Below, piece by piece: positions 25,012 through 33,687 of a stretch of DNA of 33,721 bases. The notes beneath the pieces are model-generated. The model ran no database searches. It was not told where the DNA came from and worked only from the letters and a program-made list of their open reading frames with translations. Made by a program: the position numbers and the translations under genes. The stretch is from Xanthomonas pisi DSM 18956 (lineage in GTDB: Bacteria > Pseudomonadota > Gammaproteobacteria > Xanthomonadales > Xanthomonadaceae). The stretch's first letter is position 1. Each line of letters opens with the position of its first letter. The stretch covers positions 1 to 33,721 of the forward strand of contig NZ_JPLE01000040.1 in assembly GCF_001010415.1 (NCBI RefSeq). Direction: 5' to 3'.

Positions 25012-25626
25012 TCAGTGCGCCGCGGCGTCGGCCAGCCCGGCGCGCACCCGCCGCCATACCGTGGCGCTGCAGGCAAGGCTCAAGGCAATGGCGACCCAGG
25101 TCACCCCGCGCGCACCCAGCAGCCCACAGGCCAGGCCAACACCCACCACGCCGATCACGAAGGCACGGTCGCTCTTGCCCATCGGCCCGTCATAGCGACG
25201 ACCGGCACCGACCATCAGCCCGAGCACGCCGGCGTATTCGGTCAGCGCCGCCAGCAGCGCAAACATCCACAGCCAGTGCACGCCCACCCCGGGCACACCG
25301 AGCAGGCTCAGGTACAGCGCCGCATCGGCCACCACGTCGCACAGCTCGTTGAGGTAGGCGCCCAGGCGCGACTGCTGGCCGAACTCGCGCGCCAACATGC
25401 CATCCACCGCATTGAGCGCCATGCGCAGCAGCATCCACACCGGTAGCAACAGATACAGCAGCGGCCAGCTGGCGCCGGCGCGGTAGACCACCGCCGCCAC
25501 CATCAACGACACCGCTGCGGCGACGAGCGTCACCTGGTTGGCAGTGATGCCGCCACGGTAGAGCGCGCCAACCATGGGCCGCAGCAGGTCCTGGAAGCGT
25601 CCCTTCAGAGCATAAATCGAGGCCAT
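25012..25626 (-). CDS. CDP-alcohol phosphatidyltransferase (YnbA-like), first gene of the lipid operon
   Basis: Membrane enzyme of 204 residues (E. coli YnbA about 200) with about six hydrophobic segments. The signature reads N72-AV-DG-ML-AR-x8-G89-AYL-N93-ELC-D97: the overall spacing is canonical, but two metal-ligand Asp positions are Asn. I recall that E. coli YnbA has similar Asn residues, so this may mark the subfamily. The start at 25626 (MASIYALKGRFQDLLRP) fits YnbA; an ATG at 25644 would add six residues. It is the first of eight minus-strand genes and diverges from purH with 75 bp between. Expected reaction: displacement of CMP from a CDP-lipid by an alcohol head group, identity unknown. 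Confidence 0.88.
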   Translation of the reverse strand: MASIYALKGRFQDLLRPMVGALYRGGITANQVTLVAAAVSLMVAAVVYRAGASWPLLYLLLPVWMLLRMALNAVDGMLAREFGQQSRLGAYLNELCDVVADAALYLSLLGVPGVGVHWLWMFALLAALTEYAGVLGLMVGAGRRYDGPMGKSDRAFVIGVVGVGLACGLLGARGVTWVAIALSLACSATVWRRVRAGLADAAAH

Positions 25627-25656
25627 ACCAGTGGTTGAGTCCATTCGAGCGCTGGC

Positions 25657-25677
25657 GCAGCCTACAATATCGGCTGC
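25657..25677. promoter_or_regulatory. Inverted repeat GCAGCC-N9-GGCTGC between the YnbA-like gene and purH
   Basis: Perfect 6-bp arms flank an AT-rich centre that includes TACAAT, a fair -10 match. The whole divergent gap is 75 bp, so this site would overlap the promoters of both purH and the lipid operon. It could be an operator that ties the two together. I cannot name a regulator. Confidence 0.35.
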
Positions 25678-25701
25678 CCCGCAACGACTGTTCCCTCACT
25701 C

Positions 25702-27285
25702 ATGGCCTCCGATTTCCTGCCCGTGCGCCGGGCCCTGCTCTCCGTTTCCGACAAGACCGGCCTGATCGACCTGGCCCGCGCGCTGGTGGCGCGCAAGGTC
25801 GAGCTGCTGTCCACCGGCGGCACCGCCAAGGCGATCCGCGACGCCGGCCTGCCGGTCAGGGACGTCGCCGACCTGACCGGTTTCCCGGAAATGATGGACG
25901 GCCGCGTCAAGACCCTGCACCCGCTGGTGCACGGCGGCCTGCTCGGCCGCGCCGGCGTCGATGAGGCGGTGATGGCCGAACACGGCATCGCGCCGATCGA
26001 TCTGCTGGTGCTCAACCTGTATCCGTTCGAGTCGGTCACCGTCAAGGCCGATTGCACGCTGGCCGATGCGGTGGAAAACATCGACATCGGTGGGCCGGCG
26101 ATGCTGCGCAGCGCAGCCAAGAACTTCGCGCGCGTGGCGGTGGCCACCGACCCGTCGCAATACGCGGACCTGCTCGCCGAGCTGGAAGCCAACGACGGCC
26201 AGCTGTCGGCCGCCAAGCGCTTTGCGCTGTCGGTGGCCGCGTTCAACCGCGTGGCGCAATACGACGCGGCGATCAGCAACTATCTGTCGGCGGTGGCCGA
26301 CAGCACCGAAAACGTGCCCACGCGCAGCCCGTTTCCGGCGCAGATCAATTCCAACTTCATCAAGGTCATGGACCTGCGCTACGGCGAGAATCCGCACCAA
26401 TCCGGCGCGTTCTACCGCGACCTGTACCCGGTGCCGGGCACCCTGGCCACCTTTCAGCAGCTGCAAGGCAAGGAACTGAGCTACAACAACCTGGCCGATG
26501 CCGATGCGGCATGGGAATGCGTGCGTCAGTTCGATGCACCGGCCTGCGTGATCGTCAAGCACGCCAACCCGTGCGGCGTGGCGGTGGGCGCGGCCTGCGG
26601 CGACGCCTACGAGCTGGCCTATGCCACCGACCCCACCAGCGCGTTCGGCGGCATCCTGGCCTTCAACAAGACGCTGGATGCGGCCACCGCAAAAGCCATT
26701 CTGGATCGCCAGTTCGTCGAGGTATTGATCGCCCCCGACTACGAAGCCGGCGCGCTGGAATACGCCACCAAGAAGGCCAATGTGCGCGTGCTCAAGATTC
26801 CGCACGGCAATGGCTTGAACAACTACGACACCAAGCGCATTGGCTCCGGCCTGCTGATGCAGTCGGCCGACAACCGCGGCATGTCGCTGGGCGAACTGAG
26901 CGTGGTCACCCAGCGCGCGCCCAGCGATGCGGAACTGGGCGATCTGTTGTTCGCCTGGCGCGTGGCCAAGTACGTCAAATCCAACGCAATCGTCTATGCC
27001 AAGGACAGCCGCACCATTGGCGTGGGCGCCGGGCAGATGAGCCGCGTGGTCAGCGCCAAGATCGCCGCGCTCAAGGCCGAAGAAGCCAAGCTCACGGTGG
27101 CCGGCTCGGTGATGGCATCGGATGCGTTCTTCCCGTTCCGCGACGGCATCGATGCCGCCGCGGCGGCCGGCATCAAGGCGGTGATCCAGCCGGGCGGCTC
27201 GATGCGCGATGGCGAAGTGATCGCTGCCGCCGACGAACACGGTATCGCCATGGTGTTCACCGGCGTGCGGCATTTCCGCCACTGA
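25702..27285 (+). CDS. purH: Bifunctional AICAR formyltransferase / IMP cyclohydrolase
   Basis: Catalyses the last two steps of IMP synthesis in the cytoplasm. The 527-residue protein matches the family length. An N-terminal MGS-like cyclohydrolase domain (about 1-150) has [18 protein letters not shown] and [14 protein letters not shown]. The AICAR transformylase domain follows, with RYGENPHQ (about 226), VKHANPCG, and [10 protein letters not shown] (about 426; the canonical form is KSNSVVYA). Followed at 22 bp by a lipoprotein gene and then purD, so a purH-lipoprotein-purD transcript is likely. Confidence 0.97.
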   Translation: MASDFLPVRRALLSVSDKTGLIDLARALVARKVELLSTGGTAKAIRDAGLPVRDVADLTGFPEMMDGRVKTLHPLVHGGLLGRAGVDEAVMAEHGIAPIDLLVLNLYPFESVTVKADCTLADAVENIDIGGPAMLRSAAKNFARVAVATDPSQYADLLAELEANDGQLSAAKRFALSVAAFNRVAQYDAAISNYLSAVADSTENVPTRSPFPAQINSNFIKVMDLRYGENPHQSGAFYRDLYPVPGTLATFQQLQGKELSYNNLADADAAWECVRQFDAPACVIVKHANPCGVAVGAACGDAYELAYATDPTSAFGGILAFNKTLDAATAKAILDRQFVEVLIAPDYEAGALEYATKKANVRVLKIPHGNGLNNYDTKRIGSGLLMQSADNRGMSLGELSVVTQRAPSDAELGDLLFAWRVAKYVKSNAIVYAKDSRTIGVGAGQMSRVVSAKIAALKAEEAKLTVAGSVMASDAFFPFRDGIDAAAAAGIKAVIQPGGSMRDGEVIAAADEHGIAMVFTGVRHFRH

Positions 27286-27307
27286 GGCGAACGACAAGGA
27301 CAGGTCC

Positions 27308-28156
27308 ATGGACCGATTGCGCCCTCTCGCCGTGATGGTGGCGGCTGCCGGCCTGCTTGGCGGATGCAGGCAGGATCCCGCGCCTGCTGCACCGCCTGCC
27401 GCCGCCGCGCCCGCTGCGGCGGCGGCCGTCACCACGCAACTGAGCCGCACCGAGCGCCTGGAAGGTTTCCTGCGCACGCGCTACGGCGCCAAGGCCGGCC
27501 TGGCGGCGGAGTGGAGCGGACAGGCCGACGGCTTCAAGGCCGACAGCCAGGTCTGCGCCGAGCAGCCGGTGGTGGTCGGCGAGCAGGTACAGCAGCTGCT
27601 GGCGGTGTGCCACAGCCTCAGCGACGGCGGCCACGGCAATCCCGGGCTGATCGACTTTTTCGTGCTGCGCAGCGACGGCGACAGCTTCAAGGTGGTGGCC
27701 GAAAAACTGTCCGACACCTTCGGCAGCGATGGCAATCCCGGCAGCGTGGACGTGCTGCGGCTGGGCAGCGATTTTTACGGTTTCATCGTGCACAGCTTCT
27801 GGATGGGCCAGGGCCTGATCCTGGAATCGCAGGATCTGGTGGTGCCCGGCCCCAAGGGACTGGTGGGCGCCGGCTCGCTGCGCGCGCATATCGACAACAG
27901 CGGCGCGCTGGCCTGCGACGACGAGGCGCGCGAGCCGGATCAGACTCGGGCGCAATGCATGGCCGAAACGTTCGATGTGGACTTCACCCTGGACGTGGAC
28001 AGCAGCAACGCCCAGGCGCGCACCTGGCCGCTGCGCATCCACGAGCACGGCAGCGATTGCGGGCAGACGCTGGACACCACGCATGTGTTCGCACTCGACC
28101 CCAAGACCTGGACCTACCCCTTCCCCAACGCTCTGCAGCGCGAAGGCTGCAAGTAG
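27308..28156 (+). CDS. Lipoprotein of unknown function between purH and purD
   Basis: A 282-residue predicted lipoprotein: signal [20 protein letters not shown] with the lipobox LGGC (Cys20), then an Ala/Pro linker and a globular domain. Visible features include two stretches with GNPG ([18 protein letters not shown] and [17 protein letters not shown]), paired cysteines and a WTYPFPN segment near the end. No family is recognised. AAGGA lies 8 nt upstream of the ATG. No link to purine synthesis is obvious; co-transcription may be coincidental. Confidence 0.8.
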   Translation: MDRLRPLAVMVAAAGLLGGCRQDPAPAAPPAAAAPAAAAAVTTQLSRTERLEGFLRTRYGAKAGLAAEWSGQADGFKADSQVCAEQPVVVGEQVQQLLAVCHSLSDGGHGNPGLIDFFVLRSDGDSFKVVAEKLSDTFGSDGNPGSVDVLRLGSDFYGFIVHSFWMGQGLILESQDLVVPGPKGLVGAGSLRAHIDNSGALACDDEAREPDQTRAQCMAETFDVDFTLDVDSSNAQARTWPLRIHEHGSDCGQTLDTTHVFALDPKTWTYPFPNALQREGCK

Positions 28157-28191
28157 CGCGTCCTTATCCCCCGTCCTAGCGAGCAGCTCTC

Positions 28192-29487
28192 TTGAAAATC
28201 CTTGTCATCGGCTCCGGCGGCCGCGAACACGCCCTGGCCTGGAAGATCGCGCAGTCCGCGCGCGTGAGCGAGGTCCTGGTGGCGCCGGGCAATGCCGGCA
28301 CCGCCACCGAGGCCAAGTGCCGCAATGTCGCGATCAAGGTCGATGACCTCGACGGCCTGCTGGCGCTGGCGCAGCGCGAAGCCGTCGCGCTCACCGTGGT
28401 CGGCCCGGAAGTGCCGCTGGTGCTGGGCGTGGTCGACCGCTTCCATGCGGCTGGCCTGCGCATCTTCGGGCCCACCGCCAAGGCCGCGCAGCTGGAGGGC
28501 AGCAAGGCCTTCGCGAAAGATTTTCTCGCCCGTCATGGCATCCCCACCGCGTATTACGCGGTGCATACCGAGGTGGACGCCGCGCTTGCGTACGTGCGCG
28601 AGAAAGGCGCGCCGATCGTGGTCAAGGCCGATGGCCTGGCCGCCGGCAAGGGCGTGATCGTGGCGATGACGCTGGCCGAGGCCGAAGACGCGGTGCGCGA
28701 CATGCTCTCGGGCAATGCGTTCGGCGATGCCGGCGCACGCGTGGTCATCGAGGAATTTCTCGATGGCGAAGAAGCCAGCTTCATCTCCATGGTCGACGGC
28801 AGCCACGCCTTGCCGATGGCTACCAGCCAGGACCACAAGCGCGTCGGCGATGGCGACACCGGCCCCAATACCGGCGGCATGGGCGCGTACTCGCCGGCTC
28901 CGGTGGTCACGCCCGAGGTGCACGCGCGGGTGATGCGCGAGGTGGTCGAGCCGACCGTGCAAGGCATGATCGCCGACGGCGTGCCGTTCACCGGGTTTCT
29001 GTATGCCGGGCTGATGATCGACGCGCACGGCGCACCGAAGGTGATCGAATTCAACGTGCGCTTCGGCGACCCGGAAACCCAGCCGGTGATGCTGCGCCTG
29101 CAGTCGGATCTGGTGGATCTGGTCGAAGCGGCCATCGACGGCACGCTGGACCGCGCGCAGGCGCAATGGGACCCGCGCCCGTCGCTGGGTGTGGTGATCG
29201 CCGCCAGGCCCTATCCGGAAACCCCGGTCACCGGCGAGGTCATCACCGGCCTGGACCAGGTGCCGGCCAGCGCCAAGGTGTTCCATGCCGGTACCGCGTT
29301 GAATGCCGACGGGCAGGTGATCAGCGCCGGTGGCCGCGTGCTGTGCGTGGCCGCCCTGGGCGACAGCGTGCAGGACGCACAGCGCACCGCGTATGCCGGC
29401 CTGCAGCCGATCCACTGGCCCAGCGCCTTCCAGCGCAGCGATATCGGCTGGCGTGCCATCGCCCGCGAGCGGCAGGCGCAGGCCTGA
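28192..29487 (+). CDS. purD: Phosphoribosylamine-glycine ligase
   Basis: ATP-grasp ligase that makes GAR from phosphoribosylamine and glycine in purine synthesis. The 431-residue product begins with a TTG codon (MKILVIGSGGREHALAWK), which gives the normal length (E. coli 429). Also visible are KADGLAAGKGVIVA, the family signature region RVGDGDTGPNTGGMGAYSPAP, and EFNVRFGDPETQ. The last 62 codons and the 3' flank are duplicated immediately downstream. Confidence 0.96.
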   Translation: MKILVIGSGGREHALAWKIAQSARVSEVLVAPGNAGTATEAKCRNVAIKVDDLDGLLALAQREAVALTVVGPEVPLVLGVVDRFHAAGLRIFGPTAKAAQLEGSKAFAKDFLARHGIPTAYYAVHTEVDAALAYVREKGAPIVVKADGLAAGKGVIVAMTLAEAEDAVRDMLSGNAFGDAGARVVIEEFLDGEEASFISMVDGSHALPMATSQDHKRVGDGDTGPNTGGMGAYSPAPVVTPEVHARVMREVVEPTVQGMIADGVPFTGFLYAGLMIDAHGAPKVIEFNVRFGDPETQPVMLRLQSDLVDLVEAAIDGTLDRAQAQWDPRPSLGVVIAARPYPETPVTGEVITGLDQVPASAKVFHAGTALNADGQVISAGGRVLCVAALGDSVQDAQRTAYAGLQPIHWPSAFQRSDIGWRAIARERQAQA

Positions 29488-29494
29488 GCCGCAT

Positions 29495-29519
29495 CCTTCC
29501 CCCGCCAGCCGGGGGAAGG
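29495..29519 (+). terminator. Hairpin after purD
   Basis: CCTTCCCCCG (29495-29504) pairs with 29510-29519 (10 bp) around CCAGC, 7 nt after the purD stop. No T-run follows. Together with the GTGCCCGAAGGGCGGATG that comes next, it resembles an intergenic repeat that I recall as widespread in xanthomonads. A second copy, with a bulge, is at 29787-29809. Confidence 0.55.
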
Positions 29520-29592
29520 TGCCCGAAGGGCGGATGGGGGCAAGCACGGACATCCGCCGGTTGTTGGCCGAACAGAGCAACAGCTCGCTGGT

Positions 29593-29779
29593 GAACGCCG
29601 ACGGGCAGGTGATCAGCGCCGGTGGCCGCGTGCTGTGCGTGGCCGCCCTGGGCGACAGCGTGCAGGACGCACAGTGCACCGCGTACGCCGGCCTGCAGCC
29701 GATCCATTGGCCCAGCGCCTTCCAGCGCAGCGATATCGAGTGGCGTGCCATCTCCCGCGAGCGGCAGGCGCAGGCCTGA
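29593..29779 (+). pseudogene. Duplicated 3' fragment of purD
   Basis: A second copy of the final 62 codons of purD (NADGQVISAGGR to the stop), with only a few substitutions, for example IGWRAI to IEWRAI. It has no start codon or promoter of its own and lacks the catalytic domains, so it cannot encode a functional enzyme. The few changes imply a recent duplication or continued gene conversion. Confidence 0.85.
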
Positions 29780-29882
29780 GCCGCATCCTTCCCCGCCAGC
29801 GGGGGAAGGTGCCCGAAGGGCGGATGGGGGCAAGCACGGACATCCGCCGGTGGTCGGCCGAACAGAGCAACAGCTCGCTGGT

Positions 29883-30135
29883 GGTCGCCGACACGGCGGT
29901 GTTCAAGCTCGCAACCACAGCTTGCAAGCTCGCCAAGCGCGATAGACGGCCGTGCAGCTGGCCTGACGCGCAGTTCGCACGGCTGCGCGCAGCCGCGTGC
30001 AGCGGGGCTGCGGGGCAATCGCGCACTCCGCTCCAGTCCGCACACATGCCGGCTACTGACAAAGGACTAGCCCCTGTCCACACCGGCGGCGCGTGCCTGC
30101 GGCAATAATGCGGGCACGCTTGCCCATCAGAAACC
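29883..30135. other. Intergenic region before the FUSC gene
   Basis: About 250 bp without a gene. The part 29900-29935 has a short imperfect dyad around GCTTGCAAGC. The FUSC promoter is presumably here, but I see no clear -10/-35 pair. Confidence 0.4.
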
Positions 30136-32349
30136 GTGGCCACCACTTCCTTCGAAACCCGCCTCAGCCGCCTGTGGGCCCATGAAAAGGCCAGCTATGG
30201 CCTGCGTGTGTTCATCGCGCTGGCGGTGGCGATGGGCGTGTGCTGGCACTGGCAGCAGCTCACCGCGGTGCCGGCGCTGTTCCTGGGCGCGATCGCCAGC
30301 GCCATCGCCGAGACCGACGACAACTGGCTGGGTCGCATCAAGTCGGTGCTGCTGTCGCTGCTGTGTTTCGCCGCCGCCGCCGCGTCGGTGGTACTGCTGT
30401 TTCCGTATCCGTTGGCGTTCGTGATCGGCATGGCGATGGCGACCTTCTCGTTGACCCTGCTCGGCGCGCTGGGCGAGCGCTACGCCTCGATCGCGCAGGC
30501 CACCGTGGCGTTGTCGATCTACGCCATGATCGGCATGGACCAGCACGGCAGCCACGATCCGCTGGTGGTCTGGCACGGCGCGGCCTTGCTGCTGATCGGC
30601 GCCACCTGGTACGGGGTGCTGTCGATCCTGTGGACCATCCTGTTCGCCAATCGCCCGGTGCGCGAGCGGCTGTCGCGGCTGTTCTTCGAGCTGGGCCGTT
30701 ATCTCAAGCTCAAGGCCGATCTGTTCGAACCGGTGCGGCAGAGCGACCTGCACGCACGCCGGCTGGCATTGGCCGAACAGAACGCCAAGGTGGTCGGCGC
30801 GCTCAATGCCGCCAAGACCGCGATCATGAGCCGCTTCGGCCGGTCGGGGCGGCCAGGCGTGCAATCTGGCCTGTATTTCCGGCTGTATTACATGGCGCAG
30901 GAATTCCATGAGCGTGCCAGCTCGTCGCACTATCCGTACGAAGCGCTGACCGACGCGTTCTTCCACAGCGATGTGCTGTATCGCTGCCAGCGCCTGCTCG
31001 CGCTGCAGGGCAAGGCCTGCGCCGCATTGGGCGAGGCGATCCGGCTGCGGCAGCCGTTCGACTATGGCGACAACAGCCGCCTGGCCACCGAAGACCTGCG
31101 CCAGTCGCTGGACTACCTGCATGCACGCGCCGACCCCGCACTGGCCCGCCTGCTCGGCGCGCTGGAACTGCTGGTCACCAATCTGCAGACCATCGAACGC
31201 AAGCTCTCGGAAGCGGCGCAATCCGATTCCACCAGCGACAACCTCGACACCCGCCTGCGCGATTCCTCGCCGCACACCCTGCGCGAGATGGCCGCGCGGC
31301 TGGGCCAGCAACTCACGCCCGGCTCGGTGCTGTTCCGGCATGGCCTGCGCATGGCCATCGCACTGGTGGCCGGCTACGCCATCATGCAGTCCATCCATGC
31401 CGACAACGGCTACTGGATCCTGCTCACCACCGCCTTCGTGTGCCGGCCCAACTACGGTGCCACCCGCCTGCGCCTGGTGCAGCGTATCGCCGGCACCTTG
31501 ATCGGCCTGGTCGCCACCTGGGCGCTGATGCAGCTGTTCCCCGGCACCGAAGTGCAGTTGCTGCTGGCGCTGGCCGCTGCGCTGGTCTTCTTCATCACCC
31601 GTACCGATCGCTACATGCTGGCCACCGCCGGCATCACCGTGATGGCGCTGTTCTGCTTCAACCTGCTCGGCGATGGCTTCGTGCTGATCTGGCCGCGCCT
31701 GATCGACACGCTGATCGGTTGCGCGATCGCCGCGGCCGCCTCGTTCCTGATCCTGCCGGACTGGCAGGGCCGCCGCCTCAACCAGGTGATGGCCACGGTG
31801 CTGGCCAGCTGCGCGCGCTACCTGGCCCAGGTGCTGGAGCAATACGCCAGCGGCATGCGCGACGACCTGCCCTACCGCATCGCGCGCCGCGACATGCACA
31901 ACGCCGATGCGGCGTTGTCGGTGGCGCTGTCCAACATGCTGCGCGAGCCGGGCCGCTTCCGGCGCAACCTGGATGCGGGCTTCCGCTTCCTGGCGCTGTC
32001 CAACACCTTGCTGGGATACCTGTCGGCGCTGGGCGCGCACCGCGCCGCGCTCGATGGCGAACACGATCCCGCCATCGCGCAGGCCGGCGACTACCTGCAG
32101 CGCGCGCTGGGCGACATCGCCGCCGCCTTGAGCCAACGTCAGCCACTGCCGGCGCATGACGAAAGCGAAGAACTCGCCATGGCCGAGGCGCTGGAGCAGC
32201 ACGCCGTGCAGCTGCCGCCCAAGCAGCGCCTGGTGCGCGACCAGCTCGCACTCACCCTGCGCCTGCTGCCCAGGCTGCGCGCCGCTGCGGTGGCGGTGAC
32301 CGACGCGCCGGCCGAGAGTGCGGGGCGCCTGGCGGTCGGCGCGCGCTAG
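30136..32349 (+). CDS. FUSC/YccS-family inner-membrane protein
   Basis: A 737-residue protein with two clusters of membrane segments (about 20-165 and 400-520), each followed by a large soluble part, the layout of YccS/YhfK and aromatic-acid exporter (FUSC) proteins. The second cluster opens with GYWILLTTAFVCRPNYGATRLRLVQRIAGTLIG, a typical FUSC motif. The start is GTG at 30136 (MATTSFETRLSRLW). Some relatives export p-hydroxybenzoic acid; the substrate here is unknown. Neighbours give no hint, and the gene converges on an MFS gene 147 bp away. Confidence 0.87.
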   Translation: MATTSFETRLSRLWAHEKASYGLRVFIALAVAMGVCWHWQQLTAVPALFLGAIASAIAETDDNWLGRIKSVLLSLLCFAAAAASVVLLFPYPLAFVIGMAMATFSLTLLGALGERYASIAQATVALSIYAMIGMDQHGSHDPLVVWHGAALLLIGATWYGVLSILWTILFANRPVRERLSRLFFELGRYLKLKADLFEPVRQSDLHARRLALAEQNAKVVGALNAAKTAIMSRFGRSGRPGVQSGLYFRLYYMAQEFHERASSSHYPYEALTDAFFHSDVLYRCQRLLALQGKACAALGEAIRLRQPFDYGDNSRLATEDLRQSLDYLHARADPALARLLGALELLVTNLQTIERKLSEAAQSDSTSDNLDTRLRDSSPHTLREMAARLGQQLTPGSVLFRHGLRMAIALVAGYAIMQSIHADNGYWILLTTAFVCRPNYGATRLRLVQRIAGTLIGLVATWALMQLFPGTEVQLLLALAAALVFFITRTDRYMLATAGITVMALFCFNLLGDGFVLIWPRLIDTLIGCAIAAAASFLILPDWQGRRLNQVMATVLASCARYLAQVLEQYASGMRDDLPYRIARRDMHNADAALSVALSNMLREPGRFRRNLDAGFRFLALSNTLLGYLSALGAHRAALDGEHDPAIAQAGDYLQRALGDIAAALSQRQPLPAHDESEELAMAEALEQHAVQLPPKQRLVRDQLALTLRLLPRLRAAAVAVTDAPAESAGRLAVGAR

Positions 32350-32496
32350 CAGGCCCTTGCAGGCAGCGCGCCGCTGCCGGTCATCGGCCACGCCGCGCAG
32401 CGCGGCCGCGTTGGCTCCCCAGAATCACTGAAGCGAGCTCCCGAGAGACACCGGCAATGCAGCCTGCAACAGCGCGTCGTTCTGTCTCGGCAGCGC

Positions 32497-33687
32497 TTAC
32501 TTCCAGGTATGACGCGACACGCTCCACCCCACCCAGCCCAATGCGGCCACCGCCAGCAGCGCCCCGCCGATCACCACGCCGCTCCAGCCGGCCTGCGCAT
32601 ACGCGGCCGTGCTCAAGGTCGACCCCAGCGCGCCGCCGATGAAATAGCAGGTGATGTAGGCCGAGGTGATGCGGTTACGCGCCTGCGGATTGCGCTGGTA
32701 GATCACGCTCTGGTTGGCGATGTGCACGCCCTGCACGGCGATATCGAGCAGCAGCACGCCAACGATCAGCAACGCCATCGAGTGCGGCGCAAACGCCAGC
32801 AACCCCCACGACAGCAGCAGCATCACCAGCCCACCCCAGCTCACGCGGTCGCCATGACCGTGGTCGGACCAATGCCCCGAGCGATTGGCCGCCAGCGCGC
32901 CGGCCGCACCGATCAGGCCGAACAGCCCGATCACCGCCGTGCCATAGCCATACGCAGGCCCGGACAACAGGAACGCCAGCGTGGTCCAGAACATGCTGAA
33001 GCCGGCAAAGATCAGCCCACCCAGCACCGCGCGCGCGCGCAGCACCGCATCGTCGCGCAACAACGTCAGCACCGACCCCACCAACTGCGGATACGCCAGC
33101 TGCGCATTGCCCGGATGCCGCGGCAGCCCGCGCCACAACTGGGCCGCGGTGATCAGCAGCAAGCCCGAGGCGATCCAGTACACCGTGTGCCAACCGCCCA
33201 ACCCGGCCAGTACGCCGGCGGCGGTACGCGCCAGCAGGATACCCAGCAGCAACCCGCTCATCACCGTGCCGATCACCCGCCCGCGTTCGTGCGGGGCGGC
33301 CAGGGTCGCCGCGAACGGCACCAGGATCTGCGCCGCCACCGAACTGGCGCCAGTGACAATGGTGCCCACCAGCAACACCGCGAAGCTGTGCGAGCTCGCG
33401 CTGATCAGCAGACCCAGCGCGCTGAGCACGAACAGGCCCACGATCAGGCTGCGCCGCTCCAGCCGGTCGCCCAGCGGCACCAGCAACAGCAACCCGGCCG
33501 CATAGGCCAGCTGCGCCGCAGTCACCACCGCCCCGGCGCTGCGCACCGGGATCGTGAAAGCCTGCGCCAGCGTTTCCAGCAGGGGCTGGGCGTAGTAATT
33601 GCTCGCTACCGCCAGCCCGGTGGCGGCCGCCATCAGCAGCACCAGGCGGCGCGGCAGGGGCGGGTGGGATGCGGAGTCGACAGTCAT
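32497..33687 (-). CDS. Major facilitator superfamily transporter
   Basis: A 396-residue inner-membrane permease with twelve predicted helices. Motif A is present between helices 2 and 3 (PLGDRLERR), and the first helix region contains ATGLAVASNYYAQPLLETLA, typical of small drug or metabolite antiporters in this superfamily. The start is the ATG at 33687; the window ends 34 bp upstream, so its promoter cannot be judged. Substrate unknown. Confidence 0.9.
   Translation of the reverse strand: MTVDSASHPPLPRRLVLLMAAATGLAVASNYYAQPLLETLAQAFTIPVRSAGAVVTAAQLAYAAGLLLLVPLGDRLERRSLIVGLFVLSALGLLISASSHSFAVLLVGTIVTGASSVAAQILVPFAATLAAPHERGRVIGTVMSGLLLGILLARTAAGVLAGLGGWHTVYWIASGLLLITAAQLWRGLPRHPGNAQLAYPQLVGSVLTLLRDDAVLRARAVLGGLIFAGFSMFWTTLAFLLSGPAYGYGTAVIGLFGLIGAAGALAANRSGHWSDHGHGDRVSWGGLVMLLLSWGLLAFAPHSMALLIVGVLLLDIAVQGVHIANQSVIYQRNPQARNRITSAYITCYFIGGALGSTLSTAAYAQAGWSGVVIGGALLAVAALGWVGWSVSRHTWK

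Larger units (their letters stand above)
29301..29882 (+). repeat. 292-bp tandem duplication of the purD 3' end and flank
   Basis: Unit 1 is 29301-29592 and unit 2 is 29593-29882 (two bases shorter through indels in the hairpin). They are nearly identical: a few substitutions in the coding part and a few near the end. Each holds the end of purD from NADGQVISAGG onward, the stop, a hairpin, GTGCCCGAAGGGCGGATG, and a tail ending CAGCTCGCTGGTG. Similar short sequences (GTG..CGCCGAC) at the junctions could have mediated the event. Confidence 0.93.

Noticed and set aside
30136..32391. Long minus-strand open frame opposite the FUSC gene
   Set aside because: Low-complexity Gln/Arg/His composition and no motif; it is antisense to a clear membrane protein gene.
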